From Mesorhizobium sp. M00.F.Ca.ET.216.01.1.1 (GTDB taxonomy: Bacteria; Pseudomonadota; Alphaproteobacteria; Rhizobiales; Rhizobiaceae), in NCBI RefSeq assembly GCF_004010325.2, contig NZ_SADR02000007.1:186001-250000 (forward strand): a stretch of DNA of 64,000 bases, written 5' to 3'. Shown in pieces: positions 40,901 through 49,683 of this stretch. Both the position numbers and the translations under genes were made by a program. Position 1 is the first letter of the stretch. The number at the start of each line of letters is the position of its first letter. The notes under the pieces are model-generated. The model did not search any database, had not been told where the DNA came from, and was given only the letters and a program-made list of their open reading frames with translations.

Positions 40901-41479
40901 TATCTCTCCGCCCATCCGCTCGACGAGTACAAGGCGGCGTTGCAGAAGATGCGGGTGCAGAACTGGGCCGAGTTCTCGGCCGCCGTCAAACGCGGTGCTG
41001 CCGCCGGGCGGCTTGCCGGTACCGTCACCACCAAGCAGGAGCGCAAGACGCGCACCGGCAACAAGATGGGCGTCGTGCAGTTTTCCGACACGTCGGGCCA
41101 GTATGAGGCGGTGCTGTTTTCCGAAGGGCTGGCGCAGTATCGCGACCTGCTGGAGCCCGGCCGCTCGGTGGTGATCACCGTTTCGGCGGAGGACAGGCCC
41201 GAAGGCGTCAACCTGCGCATCCAGACCGTGCAGTCGCTGGAGGACGAGGCAAGCCGGATCCAGAAGGCCCTGCGCATCTTTGTCAGAAATGACCGACCCG
41301 CATCGGCGATCCAATCGCAGCTTACCCAGCGTGGTGAAAGTCAGGTGAGCATAATCATCATCAAGGATGAAGCACAGGGCGAGGTCGAGATCGAACTGCC
41401 CAACCGCTACCGCGTCTCGCCGCAGATCGCGTCGGCCATGCGCGCGGTGCCGGGCGTCGTGGAAGTGGAGCTGGTATAG
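37952..41479 (+). CDS. dnaE: DNA polymerase III alpha subunit
   Basis: Replicative polymerase, 1175 residues. It opens with the PHP domain (HLRVHSAYSLLEGALQIG). The catalytic palm has PGRGSGAGSLVAYA and the acidic motif MPDFDIDFCQD. The segments HAAGIVIGD and KFDFLGLKTLTVLE, then GLNKSHAAAY-like FNKSHAAAYAVVSYQTAYLK, are typical of DnaE1. HhH (about 860-900) and OB (about 1000-1080, LAGTVTTKQERKTRTGNKMG) regions follow. It is the housekeeping DnaE, not the SOS DnaE2, judging from length and isolation from imuAB. It stands alone. Confidence 0.97.
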   Translation: MADERLPRDPLLREAYARATRAEAPERPFIHLRVHSAYSLLEGALQIGTIVAHAVKDESPAIAVTDTNNLFGALEFAQKAVKDGIQPIIGCQIDLAFSGEASDAQRDRRRQGPEMRAVVLIAATEVGYSNLVKLVSRIYLETPPGEAVHLTTAMLEGHSSGLICLTGGPRGPVGSALKEDRRDLAEARLLALKALFGDRLYVELERVSGYDRIVEKSSVDLAYSHELPLVATNEAFFSSRDDYDAHDALIAIAEGSVVAADNRRRLSPDNFLRSQADMARLFADLPEAIDNTVEIALRCAYYPKTRNPILPRFAGGDVADADAAVRAEAQELARQAHEGLEARLAAHGPTPGYTVEQYRERLDFELGVIEKMKYPGYFLIVADFIKWAKAQGIPVGPGRGSGAGSLVAYATTITDIDPLRFSLLFERFLNPDRVSMPDFDIDFCQDRREEVIRYVQQKYGRDQVGQIITFGTLQARAVLRDVGRVLQMPYGQVDKLSKMVPQNPANPVKLADAIANEPRFAEEAEKEPIVQTLLDMAQKLEGLYRHASTHAAGIVIGDRPLSELVPMYRDPRSDMPVTQFNMKYVEQAGLVKFDFLGLKTLTVLETAVKLIRRRGVEIDLAHIPLDDPDTYTMLSRGEVVGVFQVESAGMRKALIGMRPDCIEDIIALVALYRPGPMENIPTYNARKHGEEEMASIHPKIDHLVKETQGVIVYQEQVMQIAQELAGYSLGEADLLRRAMGKKIRAEMDKQRERFVSGAVERGVGKPQADFIFDLLAKFADYGFNKSHAAAYAVVSYQTAYLKAHYPVEFLAASMTLDMGNTDKLADFRQDALRLGIEVVAPSVMTSFRAFEVGENKIFYSLAALKGVGDAAVEHIVAMRGEKPFKSLADFCERVDPKIVGKRVFESLIMAGALDCFGHDRAAMMAGVERMMGLASLAQQNAMSGQHDIFGASLGAQSQALNLPVTEPWLAADRLHREFQVVGFYLSAHPLDEYKAALQKMRVQNWAEFSAAVKRGAAAGRLAGTVTTKQERKTRTGNKMGVVQFSDTSGQYEAVLFSEGLAQYRDLLEPGRSVVITVSAEDRPEGVNLRIQTVQSLEDEASRIQKALRIFVRNDRPASAIQSQLTQRGESQVSIIIIKDEAQGEVEIELPNRYRVSPQIASAMRAVPGVVEVELV

Positions 41480-41501
41480 CCGCCAGCTCGACTTTGCCTG
41501 A

Positions 41502-42383
41502 CTACGACGCCGCGATCTCCGCCGGACGCGGCGCTTTCCGCTGCAGATTGAGCAAATTGCCCATCAGGATCAGCAAGGCGCCGCCGGCAGTGAAGGCGTC
41601 GATCTGCTCGTTGTAGAGCAGCCAACCGATCAGCGCCGACAGCGGGACGCGCAAGAAATCCATCGGCGAGATGACGGTCGCGTCGGCATAGGCGAGCGCG
41701 CGGGCCATGCAGAAATGCGACGACATGCCGGTGAAGGCGATCAGCATGATCCACGGCCACAGTTCGAGGGGTGGGTTGCGCCATTCATACAGCGCCGGGA
41801 TGAGGCCGAGCACCGACTGGATGATGAGCATCCAGAAGATGATGCGCACGACGCTGTCGGTCCGTGTCAGCGACTTGACCAGGACCACCGAGATGCCGAA
41901 GCAGACTGCGGCACCCAGCACCACAACATGGCCTGGATCGACCGAGCCGATACCTGGACGCACGATGATCACCACGCCGATCAACCCCAGCACGATCGCT
42001 GCGAGCTTCGGCCGGGAGAGCCTTTCGCCAAGGAAACCGACCGCCAGGATGGCCGTCCAGATCGGCGTCGTGAATTCGATGGAGATCAGCACGGCAAGCG
42101 GGATCAGCGTCAGCGCGTAGAGCCACGCCGCCTGGCCGCCATAGTGGACCACGTTGCGGGCGACATGAGCCAGCGGACGCTCGGTACGCATTGCCGCAAA
42201 GCCGCCGCTCATCATAACCAGCGGCAGAAGGATAAAAAAGCCGATCACTGAGCGCAGCTCCAGCACCTGGAAGACGTTGAGCTCGGCTGTCGTGGCGCGG
42301 CCGGCGACCGACATCGCCAGGAACGACGCGATCGACAGCGCCATCCAGAACGCGGCCTTGGGGATTGAGGGAGCAGGTGCCAT
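41502..42383 (-). CDS. EamA/DMT-superfamily transporter
   Basis: A 293-residue inner-membrane protein with ten predicted helices in two EamA repeats (about 10-140 and 150-285). LLPLVMMSGGFAAMRTERP and LISIEFTTPIWTAILAVGFL belong to the first repeat; MSSHFCMARALAYADATVIS is the conserved end of the second. Substrate unknown (metabolite efflux). Neither ATG 42383 nor ATG 42434 has a good ribosome-binding site; I take the shorter form, which begins just before the first helix. Confidence 0.87.
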   Translation of the reverse strand: MAPAPSIPKAAFWMALSIASFLAMSVAGRATTAELNVFQVLELRSVIGFFILLPLVMMSGGFAAMRTERPLAHVARNVVHYGGQAAWLYALTLIPLAVLISIEFTTPIWTAILAVGFLGERLSRPKLAAIVLGLIGVVIIVRPGIGSVDPGHVVVLGAAVCFGISVVLVKSLTRTDSVVRIIFWMLIIQSVLGLIPALYEWRNPPLELWPWIMLIAFTGMSSHFCMARALAYADATVISPMDFLRVPLSALIGWLLYNEQIDAFTAGGALLILMGNLLNLQRKAPRPAEIAAS

Positions 42384-42564
42384 GCGCGCTATGTCGCAAG
42401 CCGCGACTTCGACCGCAATCGCTAGCCGACGCATTCGACTGGGCCAGCGGCGTTAAAAAACAGTCATGTTGAAGGCGGAACCTGCCGCAGGGGCGGGCGT
42501 TGATTCTCGGTATCGCCCGCTTCGTAGAAGCGTTGTGTTTCCGATATCAGCGGGGAGAGTTTCG

Positions 42565-43068
42565 ATGAAATCATTAGCGCGATTTGTGCTCGCCGGCTGC
42601 CTGATGGCTGCGGCGGGCGCTCATGCCGACGAGGCCAATTTCCTCAGCTCGTTCCAAGGCAATTTCGCTGGCAAGGGCACTGTCAAGGTAAACACAGATG
42701 CACCGGCGGTGAATGTCTCCTGTAACTTCAATTCCGACGCGACCTCGACCTCATTGTCCCTGGACGGCACCTGCCGCGGCCTTATCGTGGTGACGCGTGC
42801 TATTAGCGCGGATCTGAAGTCCAGTGGAACGAAGTACACCGGCACCTATGTCGGGTCCCGCACCGGGCCCGCACAACTCGCCGGCCGCCGCTCGGGCAAC
42901 GCGATCAATCTCGGCATCCGTTGGGCGAAGGAAGTCAACGGCGATCGCAAGGCGCAGATGAGGCTCGAGAAAACCGGCGACAACGGCATGCGGCTCACGG
43001 TTACCGACATCGATCCGAAGACCGGCAAGAGCGTGATGACAAGCAGGATCGATTTGCGCCGTAGCTGA
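42565..43068 (+). CDS. Exported protein of unknown function
   Basis: A 167-residue protein with a signal peptide (MKSLARFVLAGCLMAAAGAH, cleavage probably after AHA). GGGGAGAG precedes the ATG. The mature chain is rich in beta-type segments (FQGNFAGKGTVKVN, TSLSLDGTCRGLIVVTRAI, MRLTVTDIDPKTGKSVM) and has two cysteines (SCNF and GTCRG) that could pair. Likely periplasmic. I do not recognise a family. It converges on dinB, ten bases apart. Confidence 0.75.
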   Translation: MKSLARFVLAGCLMAAAGAHADEANFLSSFQGNFAGKGTVKVNTDAPAVNVSCNFNSDATSTSLSLDGTCRGLIVVTRAISADLKSSGTKYTGTYVGSRTGPAQLAGRRSGNAINLGIRWAKEVNGDRKAQMRLEKTGDNGMRLTVTDIDPKTGKSVMTSRIDLRRS

Positions 43069-43078
43069 CGGTGTCGTT

Positions 43079-44395
43079 TCAGTCTTCGATCGGCTCGGGT
43101 GGGTTGGCGTTGCGGCCTTTGCCGAAAGTGTAGCCTGTTTCCACAGCCTTGCGGCCGAACTTGTCGCGCAGCGTGTCGATGGCGCCTTCGGCCATGGCGC
43201 GCTTGCGCGACCGGATATCGACGAGATCGGGCGGGTCGGCCTTTTCGTCGTCCGAAAGATCGCTGACGCCGATGCCGAGCAGCCGGAATTTCGTTCCGTC
43301 AGCCTCCTTGCGTAGCAGTTCGAGCCCGGTCTGGAAGATGCGGTCGGCCAGCCTGGTCGGGTCGCCGAGTTGGCGGTTGCGCGTGCGGGTCTTGAAGTCC
43401 TGGGTCTTCAGCTTCAGCACCACGGTGCGCCCGGCAATCGCGGATTTCTTCAGCCGCGCCGAGACCTTTTCCGACAGCGCCCTGAGCACCGGAACCAACT
43501 CGACCATGGCAGCGATATCGACATCGAAGGTGGTCTCCGCCGAGACGCTTTTTGCGTCCTGGTCCGGATGGACACGGCGGTCGTCCTCGCCGCGCGAAAG
43601 GTGGTAGAGCCGGTCGCCCATGACGCCGTAACGGCGCATCAGGTCGCCGCGCTCCATGCGTTGCAACTGGCCGACGGTGCGGATGCCGTCACGTTCCAGG
43701 GTGGCGGCGAAGACTTTTCCAACGCCCCAGATCAGCGTCACCGGCTGCTCGGCCAGAAAGCCGACCGCCTCGGCCTCGCCGATCACCGAAAAGCCGCGCG
43801 GCTTGCGGAAGTCGGACGCCACCTTGGCCAGGAACTTGCAGTAGGAGAGGCCCGCCGAAACGGTGATGCCGATCTCCTTTTCGACGGTCAGCGCAAAGCG
43901 CGCCAGCACCACCGCAGGCGGCATGCCATGCAGGCGCTCGGTGCCGGAAAGGTCGAGAAAGGCCTCGTCGATGGAGAGCGGCTCGACCAGCGGCGTAAGT
44001 GCCTGCATCAGGGCGCGCACCTCACGGCCGACGCGGACGTATTTTTCCATGTCCGGTGGGATGACCACCGCTTCCGGACAGGCTTCGAGCGCCTTGAACA
44101 TCGGCATCGCCGAGCGCACGCCGTGGATGCGGGCGATATAGCAGGCGGTGGAGACGACGCCGCGCTTGCCGCCGCCGATGATCACCGGCCGCTCCTTCAG
44201 CGCGGGATTGTCGCGCTTTTCGATGGCCGCATAGAACGCATCGCAGTCGATATGGGCAAGGTGCAGCCGGTAGAGTTCCGCATGGCGGGCGAGCCGCGGG
44301 CTGCCGCATCGTTCGCAGCGGCGCGCCTCACCGCGCTGGAAGGTCAGGCAGTCGCGACAAAAACCATGATCGGGATTATTGACAGGAGCCGCCAT
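43079..44395 (-). CDS. dinB: DNA polymerase IV (Y-family), SOS type, with N-terminal zinc ribbon
   Basis: Error-prone translesion polymerase, 438 residues. [12 protein letters not shown] and [11 protein letters not shown] hold the three catalytic acids, and [32 protein letters not shown] and the little-finger region follow. Before the polymerase core lies a short C13-x2-C16...C27-x2-C30 zinc-ribbon-like segment (FCRDC...RRCERCG), seen in a rhizobial DinB subgroup. Two starts are possible, 44407 and 44395; I use 44395 because 44407 lies inside a LexA box. Neither has a clear ribosome-binding site. The gene is divergent from a GNAT gene. Confidence 0.93.
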   Translation of the reverse strand: MAAPVNNPDHGFCRDCLTFQRGEARRCERCGSPRLARHAELYRLHLAHIDCDAFYAAIEKRDNPALKERPVIIGGGKRGVVSTACYIARIHGVRSAMPMFKALEACPEAVVIPPDMEKYVRVGREVRALMQALTPLVEPLSIDEAFLDLSGTERLHGMPPAVVLARFALTVEKEIGITVSAGLSYCKFLAKVASDFRKPRGFSVIGEAEAVGFLAEQPVTLIWGVGKVFAATLERDGIRTVGQLQRMERGDLMRRYGVMGDRLYHLSRGEDDRRVHPDQDAKSVSAETTFDVDIAAMVELVPVLRALSEKVSARLKKSAIAGRTVVLKLKTQDFKTRTRNRQLGDPTRLADRIFQTGLELLRKEADGTKFRLLGIGVSDLSDDEKADPPDLVDIRSRKRAMAEGAIDTLRDKFGRKAVETGYTFGKGRNANPPEPIED

Positions 44396-44401
44396 CGCTG
44401 C

Positions 44402-44416
44402 GAACATAAAGAGAAC
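44402..44416. promoter_or_regulatory. LexA (SOS) operator of dinB
   Basis: GAACATAAAGAGAAC on the plus strand reads GTTC-N7-GTTC on the minus strand, a perfect match to the direct-repeat LexA box of alphaproteobacteria. It is seven bases ahead of the dinB start at 44395 and 60 bases ahead of the divergent GNAT gene. SOS induction of dinB is therefore expected. Confidence 0.85.
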
Positions 44417-44475
44417 AAATGCAATGGTACGTCAGGACCGATGCCGCGGCAAGGCAGCAGGCCGGGAGAGAGTTC

Positions 44476-45051
44476 ATGAGCACGACCATAGCGCCACTGG
44501 CGCCCGAGCTTTGGGCGGATTTCGAAGATCTTTTCGGCAAGCAGGGTGCCTGTTACGGCTGCTGGTGCACACATTTCCGGTTGCCGCCGGCGGTGCGCCG
44601 CGAGAACGACCGGCAACGCAACAAGGATCTTATCAAGGCGCGAATCGAGGCTGGACCGCCGCCCGGACTGCTGGCGTTCGAGGACGGCATGGCGGTCGGC
44701 TGGATGCAGATCGGCCCGCGCGCCGACATACCCGAGTGGAACAATCAGGGCAGGGGTTCCGCGCCGGCCGATCCGGCTGACGCTACGGACCCCGGCGTCT
44801 GGGCGATCTCCTGCTTCTTCATCCGCGTCAAGGCGCGTGGCAGGGGCATCACCCATCGCCTGGTCGAGGGCGGCATCGAGTTTGCGCGGCAGAACCGCGC
44901 GCGGCTGGTCGAGGCCTGCCCGATGGACCTGTCGAAAGATTCGCGGTCGATTGGCTTGTTCGTCGGTTCGTCGCGGGTCTTCGAGAAGGCCGGCTTCGAG
45001 CGGCTTCTGGAACGCAAGCCAGGCCGGCCGCTGATGCGGCTGGTGCTTTAA
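44476..45051 (+). CDS. GNAT family N-acetyltransferase
   Basis: A 191-residue acetyltransferase. The acetyl-CoA loop corresponds to FIRVKARGRGITHRLVEGGI (R-x-x-G-x-G/A type), and GSSRVFEKAGFERLLERK is the usual C-terminal beta-bulge segment. GACYGCWCTHFRLP near residue 25 is a Cys-rich stretch found in one uncharacterised GNAT subgroup. GGGAGAG before ATG 44476 decides the start; the 44419 start overlaps the operator region. It is divergent from dinB and could be affected by the same LexA box. Substrate unknown. Confidence 0.85.
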   Translation: MSTTIAPLAPELWADFEDLFGKQGACYGCWCTHFRLPPAVRRENDRQRNKDLIKARIEAGPPPGLLAFEDGMAVGWMQIGPRADIPEWNNQGRGSAPADPADATDPGVWAISCFFIRVKARGRGITHRLVEGGIEFARQNRARLVEACPMDLSKDSRSIGLFVGSSRVFEKAGFERLLERKPGRPLMRLVL

Positions 45052-45158
45052 ACAGTTTCGCCGCTTGGCCTTCATTCGTCTCGCCTTGCGGTTACGGTGG
45101 CAATTTCCTGCGAAAAGGCTCAAATTTCGCTTCCCCAAGCTCAAAAGGAGAGTTTAGC

Positions 45159-46664
45159 GTGAACCGTGTTCTGCCAGCCGTATTTGCTCTCGCGCTCAGC
45201 GCGCCTGCCTTTGGCCAGACCGTCGATGGCGAGGGCGCCAAGCAGCTCTCCGAAAATCTGTCCCGCTATGTTGGCAACCAGGCGATCGACAAGGGTGTGC
45301 TGAAGGTTTCGGTGGAAGGTGACGCTTACAAGATCGTCGTCGACTTCAAAGCGCTTGCCGCAATGCTGCCGAAGCAGAATTTCCTGAAATTCGATTTTGC
45401 GCCCTATGCCTTGATGGCCAAACCTCGCAGTGACGGGAGTTGGGACGTCTCAGCGGATCTGTCGACAAGCGCTTCCTTCGAGGTTGAGGGATCGCAGGGG
45501 CCACAGAGCACGCAGTTCTCGATCGCAGGCGGTAAGTTCACCGGTGTCTACGATCCTGAACTGGCGGCTTTCGCCAGTGCTACGAACTCGATGACCGGCA
45601 TGACCATGACTTCCCGGGATCCCACGCAACGCGTGGAAATGAGCACGGGTGCCGGTGCTGCCGCCTTCAACGCGACCAGGGCCGCGAATGGCGGCGTCGA
45701 CTTCACCCTGGCCCAGACCATGGCCGATTTTGTCGAAGCGATCGACTTTGACGATCCCAACAGCGGGTTGAAATTCCCGCTCACGGTCAAATCGCCAGAG
45801 CTGTCGGTGAATGCGACCGGCAAGGGAATGCGGACAAAGCCGTTTCTCGATCTTCTGGCATTTGCTGTGGCCAATGAAAACGAGGCCAGGCTGAAGTCCA
45901 ACCAGGCAGAGCTCAAATCGCTGTTGCTCGCTGCGCTGCCGCTGTGGGAGCGGATCGATGGAACCTATGGGTTCAAGGATTTCACTGTCGAAAGCCCGGT
46001 CGGGCATTTCGGTGCGGCGGAACTGGGAACCAGCTTCGGAACCACCGGCATCGCCCAGAACGGAACGATCAACTATACGATCAAGGCCACTGGATTGACG
46101 ATCCCTCAGCAGCTTGTGCCCGCCTGGGGCACGGCGCTGCTGCCAACTGATGTCGATCTGAGTTTCGGCGGTGCCAACATCAACCTCGACAGCACGGCGA
46201 AAAAGGCGATCGAAACCTTTGATCTCAATAAGAATCCGGCGCTGCCGGATGACTTCGCCGACACAATCACCGCCGATTTCATGGCCGGTACGCCGAAGGT
46301 GGTCATCGGCCACAGCACGGTGAAGAACAGCAATATGGAGATCGCGCTGGAAGGCGAGATGACGTTCCCCGGCATGAAGCCCGAGGCAAATGTGACGGTC
46401 GATGTCGCAGGTTACGACAAGATCGTGGAGAGCTTGCAGGCAGCGGCCAAGTCGGACCCGGAAGCCGCGCAGTATTTCCCGGTTGCGCTGGCCGTCAAAG
46501 GATTTGGCAAGACGCTGCCGGACGGCCGGTTGGAATGGGCCATCAACGCCAAGGCCGACGGATCGGTCATGGTCAACGGCGCCATGCTGAAGCCGGCCGA
46601 TCCGGCAGCGAATGACAGCGACGACGAGGACGACAGCGGAGGAGAGACGGACCAGACCCCTTAA
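45159..46664 (+). CDS. Large exported protein of unknown function
   Basis: A 501-residue protein with a GTG start after AAAAGGAG and a clear signal peptide (MNRVLPAVFALALSAPAFGQ). The mature part has no cysteines and alternates beta-rich segments (KVSVEGDAYKIVVDFKALAA, YTIKATGLTIPQQLVPAW). It ends in an acidic tail (NDSDDEDDSGGETDQ). The pattern recalls alphaproteobacterial DUF2125-type periplasmic proteins, but I cannot confirm this by eye. It stands alone. Confidence 0.75.
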   Translation: MNRVLPAVFALALSAPAFGQTVDGEGAKQLSENLSRYVGNQAIDKGVLKVSVEGDAYKIVVDFKALAAMLPKQNFLKFDFAPYALMAKPRSDGSWDVSADLSTSASFEVEGSQGPQSTQFSIAGGKFTGVYDPELAAFASATNSMTGMTMTSRDPTQRVEMSTGAGAAAFNATRAANGGVDFTLAQTMADFVEAIDFDDPNSGLKFPLTVKSPELSVNATGKGMRTKPFLDLLAFAVANENEARLKSNQAELKSLLLAALPLWERIDGTYGFKDFTVESPVGHFGAAELGTSFGTTGIAQNGTINYTIKATGLTIPQQLVPAWGTALLPTDVDLSFGGANINLDSTAKKAIETFDLNKNPALPDDFADTITADFMAGTPKVVIGHSTVKNSNMEIALEGEMTFPGMKPEANVTVDVAGYDKIVESLQAAAKSDPEAAQYFPVALAVKGFGKTLPDGRLEWAINAKADGSVMVNGAMLKPADPAANDSDDEDDSGGETDQTP

Positions 46665-46691
46665 GGCCCCAATCCTCTCATCGCCCGGGCT

Positions 46692-47345
46692 TTACAGTCC
46701 GAGCGTCGCCGCGATCTTTGGCGCGGCTTCATGCCAATCCTCGACGACAACGATGTCGTCGGACGCGGGCGGCAGGAATGTGCGCAGCGAATTGTCGGCC
46801 ATCAGATTGAACAGATGCACGTCGGCAACGGCATTGCGCGCCGATACAAGATTGGACGGCTGGTCGTCGACGAAGGCCACCGGGCGGCCCTTGTTGCCGC
46901 GCAGCTTCGCCACCGCCGGGCCTTTGGCCATTTCGGTGGTCAAAAGCGGATAGTTCAGTCCGAGAGCGTCAAGATGGGCGCGGCGGACCGCGCGATGTTT
47001 GTGCGGCATAGCTGTCAGCATGACAATCTCGGCGCGATCACCGAGCGCCGCCAGCGCCTCCGCGGCGCCATCGGTGATGCCCTGCCAGTCGGCCTGGGCT
47101 TGAAAAAACGCGTCCAAAAGTGCCGTGACCTCCGCCTGTTCGACCAATCGTCCGCTTGCCTGTTCGGCAATGTTGCCGGTGAGGCGAAAGGAGGCCAGCG
47201 TCAGGCCGAAGCCGCGTGAGAGAAGAAAGCGCGGGAACGGCCGGATGAATTCGAGCACGACATCGTCGACGTCGAGCACCAGCAGCGGCCGATCGTCGGA
47301 GGCAAGCTCCTCTATCTGCCGCGCTGTTTCCGGATCATCGCTCAT
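46692..47345 (-). CDS. HAD-superfamily hydrolase
   Basis: A 217-residue putative phosphatase. Motif I is LLVLDVDDVV (DxD nucleophile), motif II is VMLTAMP, the lysine is probably in the MAKGPAVAKL region, and motif IV is AFVDDQPSN. The cap is short and helical. It overlaps the DUF3572 gene by four bases and is translated after it. Substrate not predictable. Confidence 0.83.
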   Translation of the reverse strand: MSDDPETARQIEELASDDRPLLVLDVDDVVLEFIRPFPRFLLSRGFGLTLASFRLTGNIAEQASGRLVEQAEVTALLDAFFQAQADWQGITDGAAEALAALGDRAEIVMLTAMPHKHRAVRRAHLDALGLNYPLLTTEMAKGPAVAKLRGNKGRPVAFVDDQPSNLVSARNAVADVHLFNLMADNSLRTFLPPASDDIVVVEDWHEAAPKIAATLGL

Positions 47346-47641
47346 ATCGAATGCTCATGATTGTCGTCGCCGAGCGGAAGCGCTCGCAAGGCCTTGCCGA
47401 CTGAGGCCGGCGGCGTGCCGGTTTCCTCGGCGAAGCGCAACAAGGTCGGCTCATGGGCGAGAATGAACTGCAGCACGCCGGCCAGGAAACCCGGCTCGCT
47501 TGCCGCTCGCCTGACGGAATGCGCTTCGATGCCTGTGATCGCCAGGAAGCGCGGCAGAAGTTCCGGGTCGGCGGCGACGAAGCCCAATGCCTTCACAGCA
47601 ATGGTTTCGGCCTCCTCGCGCATTGACGCTGCGTTTGCCAT
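47342..47641 (-). CDS. DUF3572 domain-containing protein
   Basis: A 99-residue, helical protein of a small alphaproteobacterial family. ETIAVKALGFVAADPELLPR and FLAGVLQFILAHEPTLLRFA are the two conserved blocks. AAAAGGTAACG precedes ATG 47641, so the Met at 47680 is rejected. Its stop overlaps the HAD gene start by four bases. It is divergent from divK, with 223 bases between them that hold both promoters; DUF3572 next to divK-pleD is usual in Rhizobiales. Function unknown. Confidence 0.87.
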   Translation of the reverse strand: MANAASMREEAETIAVKALGFVAADPELLPRFLAITGIEAHSVRRAASEPGFLAGVLQFILAHEPTLLRFAEETGTPPASVGKALRALPLGDDNHEHSI

Positions 47642-47864
47642 CGTTACCTTTTGGTTGCGGATTGAGTCTCTGTTCCGCAAGTAAGCGCAAGCGTCGCTTG
47701 CGGCAAGCCATCACCCTCTCAGAGGTGGAATCCGAACAGCTTTTCCGGCCGCCGGTTTCCGTTTCGTCAATCATATTGGCGTAAAGTGGATTTGGGTTGG
47801 GTGCGATCCGGCAAGGACGCATGACGGCTGTCTTGAGACAGAAGGCCGTCGGGACGGGAAATCG

Positions 47865-48236
47865 ATGCCTAAGAAGGTCATGATCGTCGAGGACAACGAG
47901 CTCAATATGAAGCTCTTTCGGGACCTCATCGAAGCGAGTGGATACGACACGGTACGCACGCGCAACGGCCTGGAAGCGCTGGATCTGGCGCGCCAGCACC
48001 GGCCGGATCTTATTTTGATGGATATCCAACTGCCCGAAGTATCGGGCCTGGAAGTGACCAAATGGCTGAAAGAGGACGATGACCTCCACTCCATTCCGGT
48101 CATTGCCGTCACCGCCTTCGCCATGAAGGGCGACGAGGAACGCATCCGCCAAGGCGGTTGCGAGGCGTATATTTCCAAGCCGATCTCGGTGCCGCGCTTC
48201 ATCGAAACCATCAAATCCTACCTGGGCGATGCCTGA
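47865..48236 (+). CDS. divK: Single-domain response regulator DivK
   Basis: A 123-residue receiver domain with no output domain. Acidic pocket EDNE near residues 9-10, phospho-acceptor Asp in [13 protein letters not shown] (about residue 53), Thr/Ser in VTAFAM and Lys in ISKPIS are intact. In alphaproteobacteria DivK is phosphorylated by polar kinases and feeds into CtrA control of the cell cycle. pleD follows after 36 bases, the same order as in Caulobacter. Confidence 0.95.
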   Translation: MPKKVMIVEDNELNMKLFRDLIEASGYDTVRTRNGLEALDLARQHRPDLILMDIQLPEVSGLEVTKWLKEDDDLHSIPVIAVTAFAMKGDEERIRQGGCEAYISKPISVPRFIETIKSYLGDA

Positions 48237-48272
48237 TGTATACCTCCACCTGCCGAGCCGGAGCCTTGTGAG

Positions 48273-49646
48273 ATGACCGCGCGGATCCTCGTCGTCGACG
48301 ACATCCCTGCCAATGTGAGGCTGCTCGAGGTCCGGCTGCTCGCCGAATATTTCGAAGTGCTGACCGCCTCGAACGGGCTGGACGCCATCGAGACCTGCGA
48401 AAACGGCAAGGTCGATGTCGTGCTGCTCGACGTAATGATGCCCGACATGGACGGGTTCGAGGTTTGCAAGCGACTGAAGAGCGACCCGGCGACGTCACAT
48501 ATCCCGGTCGTCATGATCACCGCGCTCGACCAGGTTTCGGACCGTGTGCGGGGTCTCGAGGCCGGCGCCGACGATTTCCTGACCAAGCCGGTCAATGATC
48601 TGCAGCTGATGACGCGCGTCAAAAGCCTGGTCAGGCTGAAGTCGCTGACCGACGAATTGCGCCTACGCGCCTCGACCACCCGCAACATCGGCATAGAGGA
48701 GCTTTTGAGCCGCAGCTTCGCTTCCGAAGACGCCATGCCGAAAGTTCTTTTGATCGACGAGCGCAAATCCTCCTTCGAGCGCATCCAGAAGATGCTGCGC
48801 GGCGGGGTGGACCTGGACATCGCCGCCGATCCGCATGCTGGGTTCTTCCAGGCCGCCGAGACGCCCTATGAGTGCGTGATGATCTCGACCGCCTTCACCG
48901 ATTTCGATCCGCTGCGACTCTGCTCGCAGTTGCGCTCGCTCGATCGCACGCGCTTCCTGCCGATCATCCTGCTGGCGGAGGAAGGGGAAGAGGGACGCAT
49001 CATCCGTGGCCTCGAACTCGGCATCAACGATTATCTGATGCGGCCGATCGACCAACAGGAACTGACGGCGCGGCTGCGCACTCAGGTGCGCCGCAAGCGC
49101 TACAACGACCAACTCCGCGCCAGCGTCGCCCAGACCATCGAAATGGCGGTTACCGACGGGCTGACCGGGCTGCACAACCGCCGCTACCTCGACAGCCACC
49201 TGCAGACGCTGTTCGATCGCGCCGTGGCGCGGCGGCGGCCGCTCTCGTTGATGATCACTGACCTCGATCGCTTCAAGACCATCAACGACACGCATGGCCA
49301 TGACGGCGGCGACGACGTCCTGCGCGAATTCGCGCGGCGGCTGCGCAAGAATGTGCGCGGCATCGACCTTGCCTGCCGCTTCGGCGGCGAGGAGTTCGTC
49401 GTGGTGATGCCGGATACCGACGGCGCTGTCGCCGAAAAGGTCGCCGAACGCATTCGCGCTGAAATCGCCCAGACGCCTTTTGCCATCGGCCATGAGGGCA
49501 AGGCGATCGAAGTCACCGTCAGCGTCGGCGTGTCGTCGGTGCTGAAGGGAGCGGATACGGTGGCAGCGCTGATGAAGCGCGCCGACCTTGCGCTCTACGA
49601 AGCCAAGAGCGGCGGCCGCAACCGCGTCGTCGCCAAGGCCGCGTAG
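48273..49646 (+). CDS. pleD: Response regulator diguanylate cyclase PleD
   Basis: A 457-residue protein with REC-REC-GGDEF architecture. The first receiver (1-120) has the full set VVDD, LLDVMMPDMDG and TKPV. The second (about 153-270) lacks a phospho-acceptor (CVMISTAFTDFDPL in that place), as in known PleD where it serves as a dimer adaptor. The GGDEF domain has TDGLTGLHNRRYL, ITDLDRFKTINDTHGHDGGD and active-site FGGEEFVVV, with an intact product-inhibition site RGID five residues upstream. It drives c-di-GMP synthesis on phosphorylation and acts with divK in polar development. Confidence 0.95.
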   Translation: MTARILVVDDIPANVRLLEVRLLAEYFEVLTASNGLDAIETCENGKVDVVLLDVMMPDMDGFEVCKRLKSDPATSHIPVVMITALDQVSDRVRGLEAGADDFLTKPVNDLQLMTRVKSLVRLKSLTDELRLRASTTRNIGIEELLSRSFASEDAMPKVLLIDERKSSFERIQKMLRGGVDLDIAADPHAGFFQAAETPYECVMISTAFTDFDPLRLCSQLRSLDRTRFLPIILLAEEGEEGRIIRGLELGINDYLMRPIDQQELTARLRTQVRRKRYNDQLRASVAQTIEMAVTDGLTGLHNRRYLDSHLQTLFDRAVARRRPLSLMITDLDRFKTINDTHGHDGGDDVLREFARRLRKNVRGIDLACRFGGEEFVVVMPDTDGAVAEKVAERIRAEIAQTPFAIGHEGKAIEVTVSVGVSSVLKGADTVAALMKRADLALYEAKSGGRNRVVAKAA

Positions 49647-49683
49647 CCCCACCGTCAATTGTCCAGTCAACAGGGTTAGGAAT

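Noticed and set aside
39035..41314. 759-codon open frame on the minus strand
   Set aside because: It lies wholly antisense to dnaE, whose motifs are intact; long antisense frames are usual in high-GC DNA.
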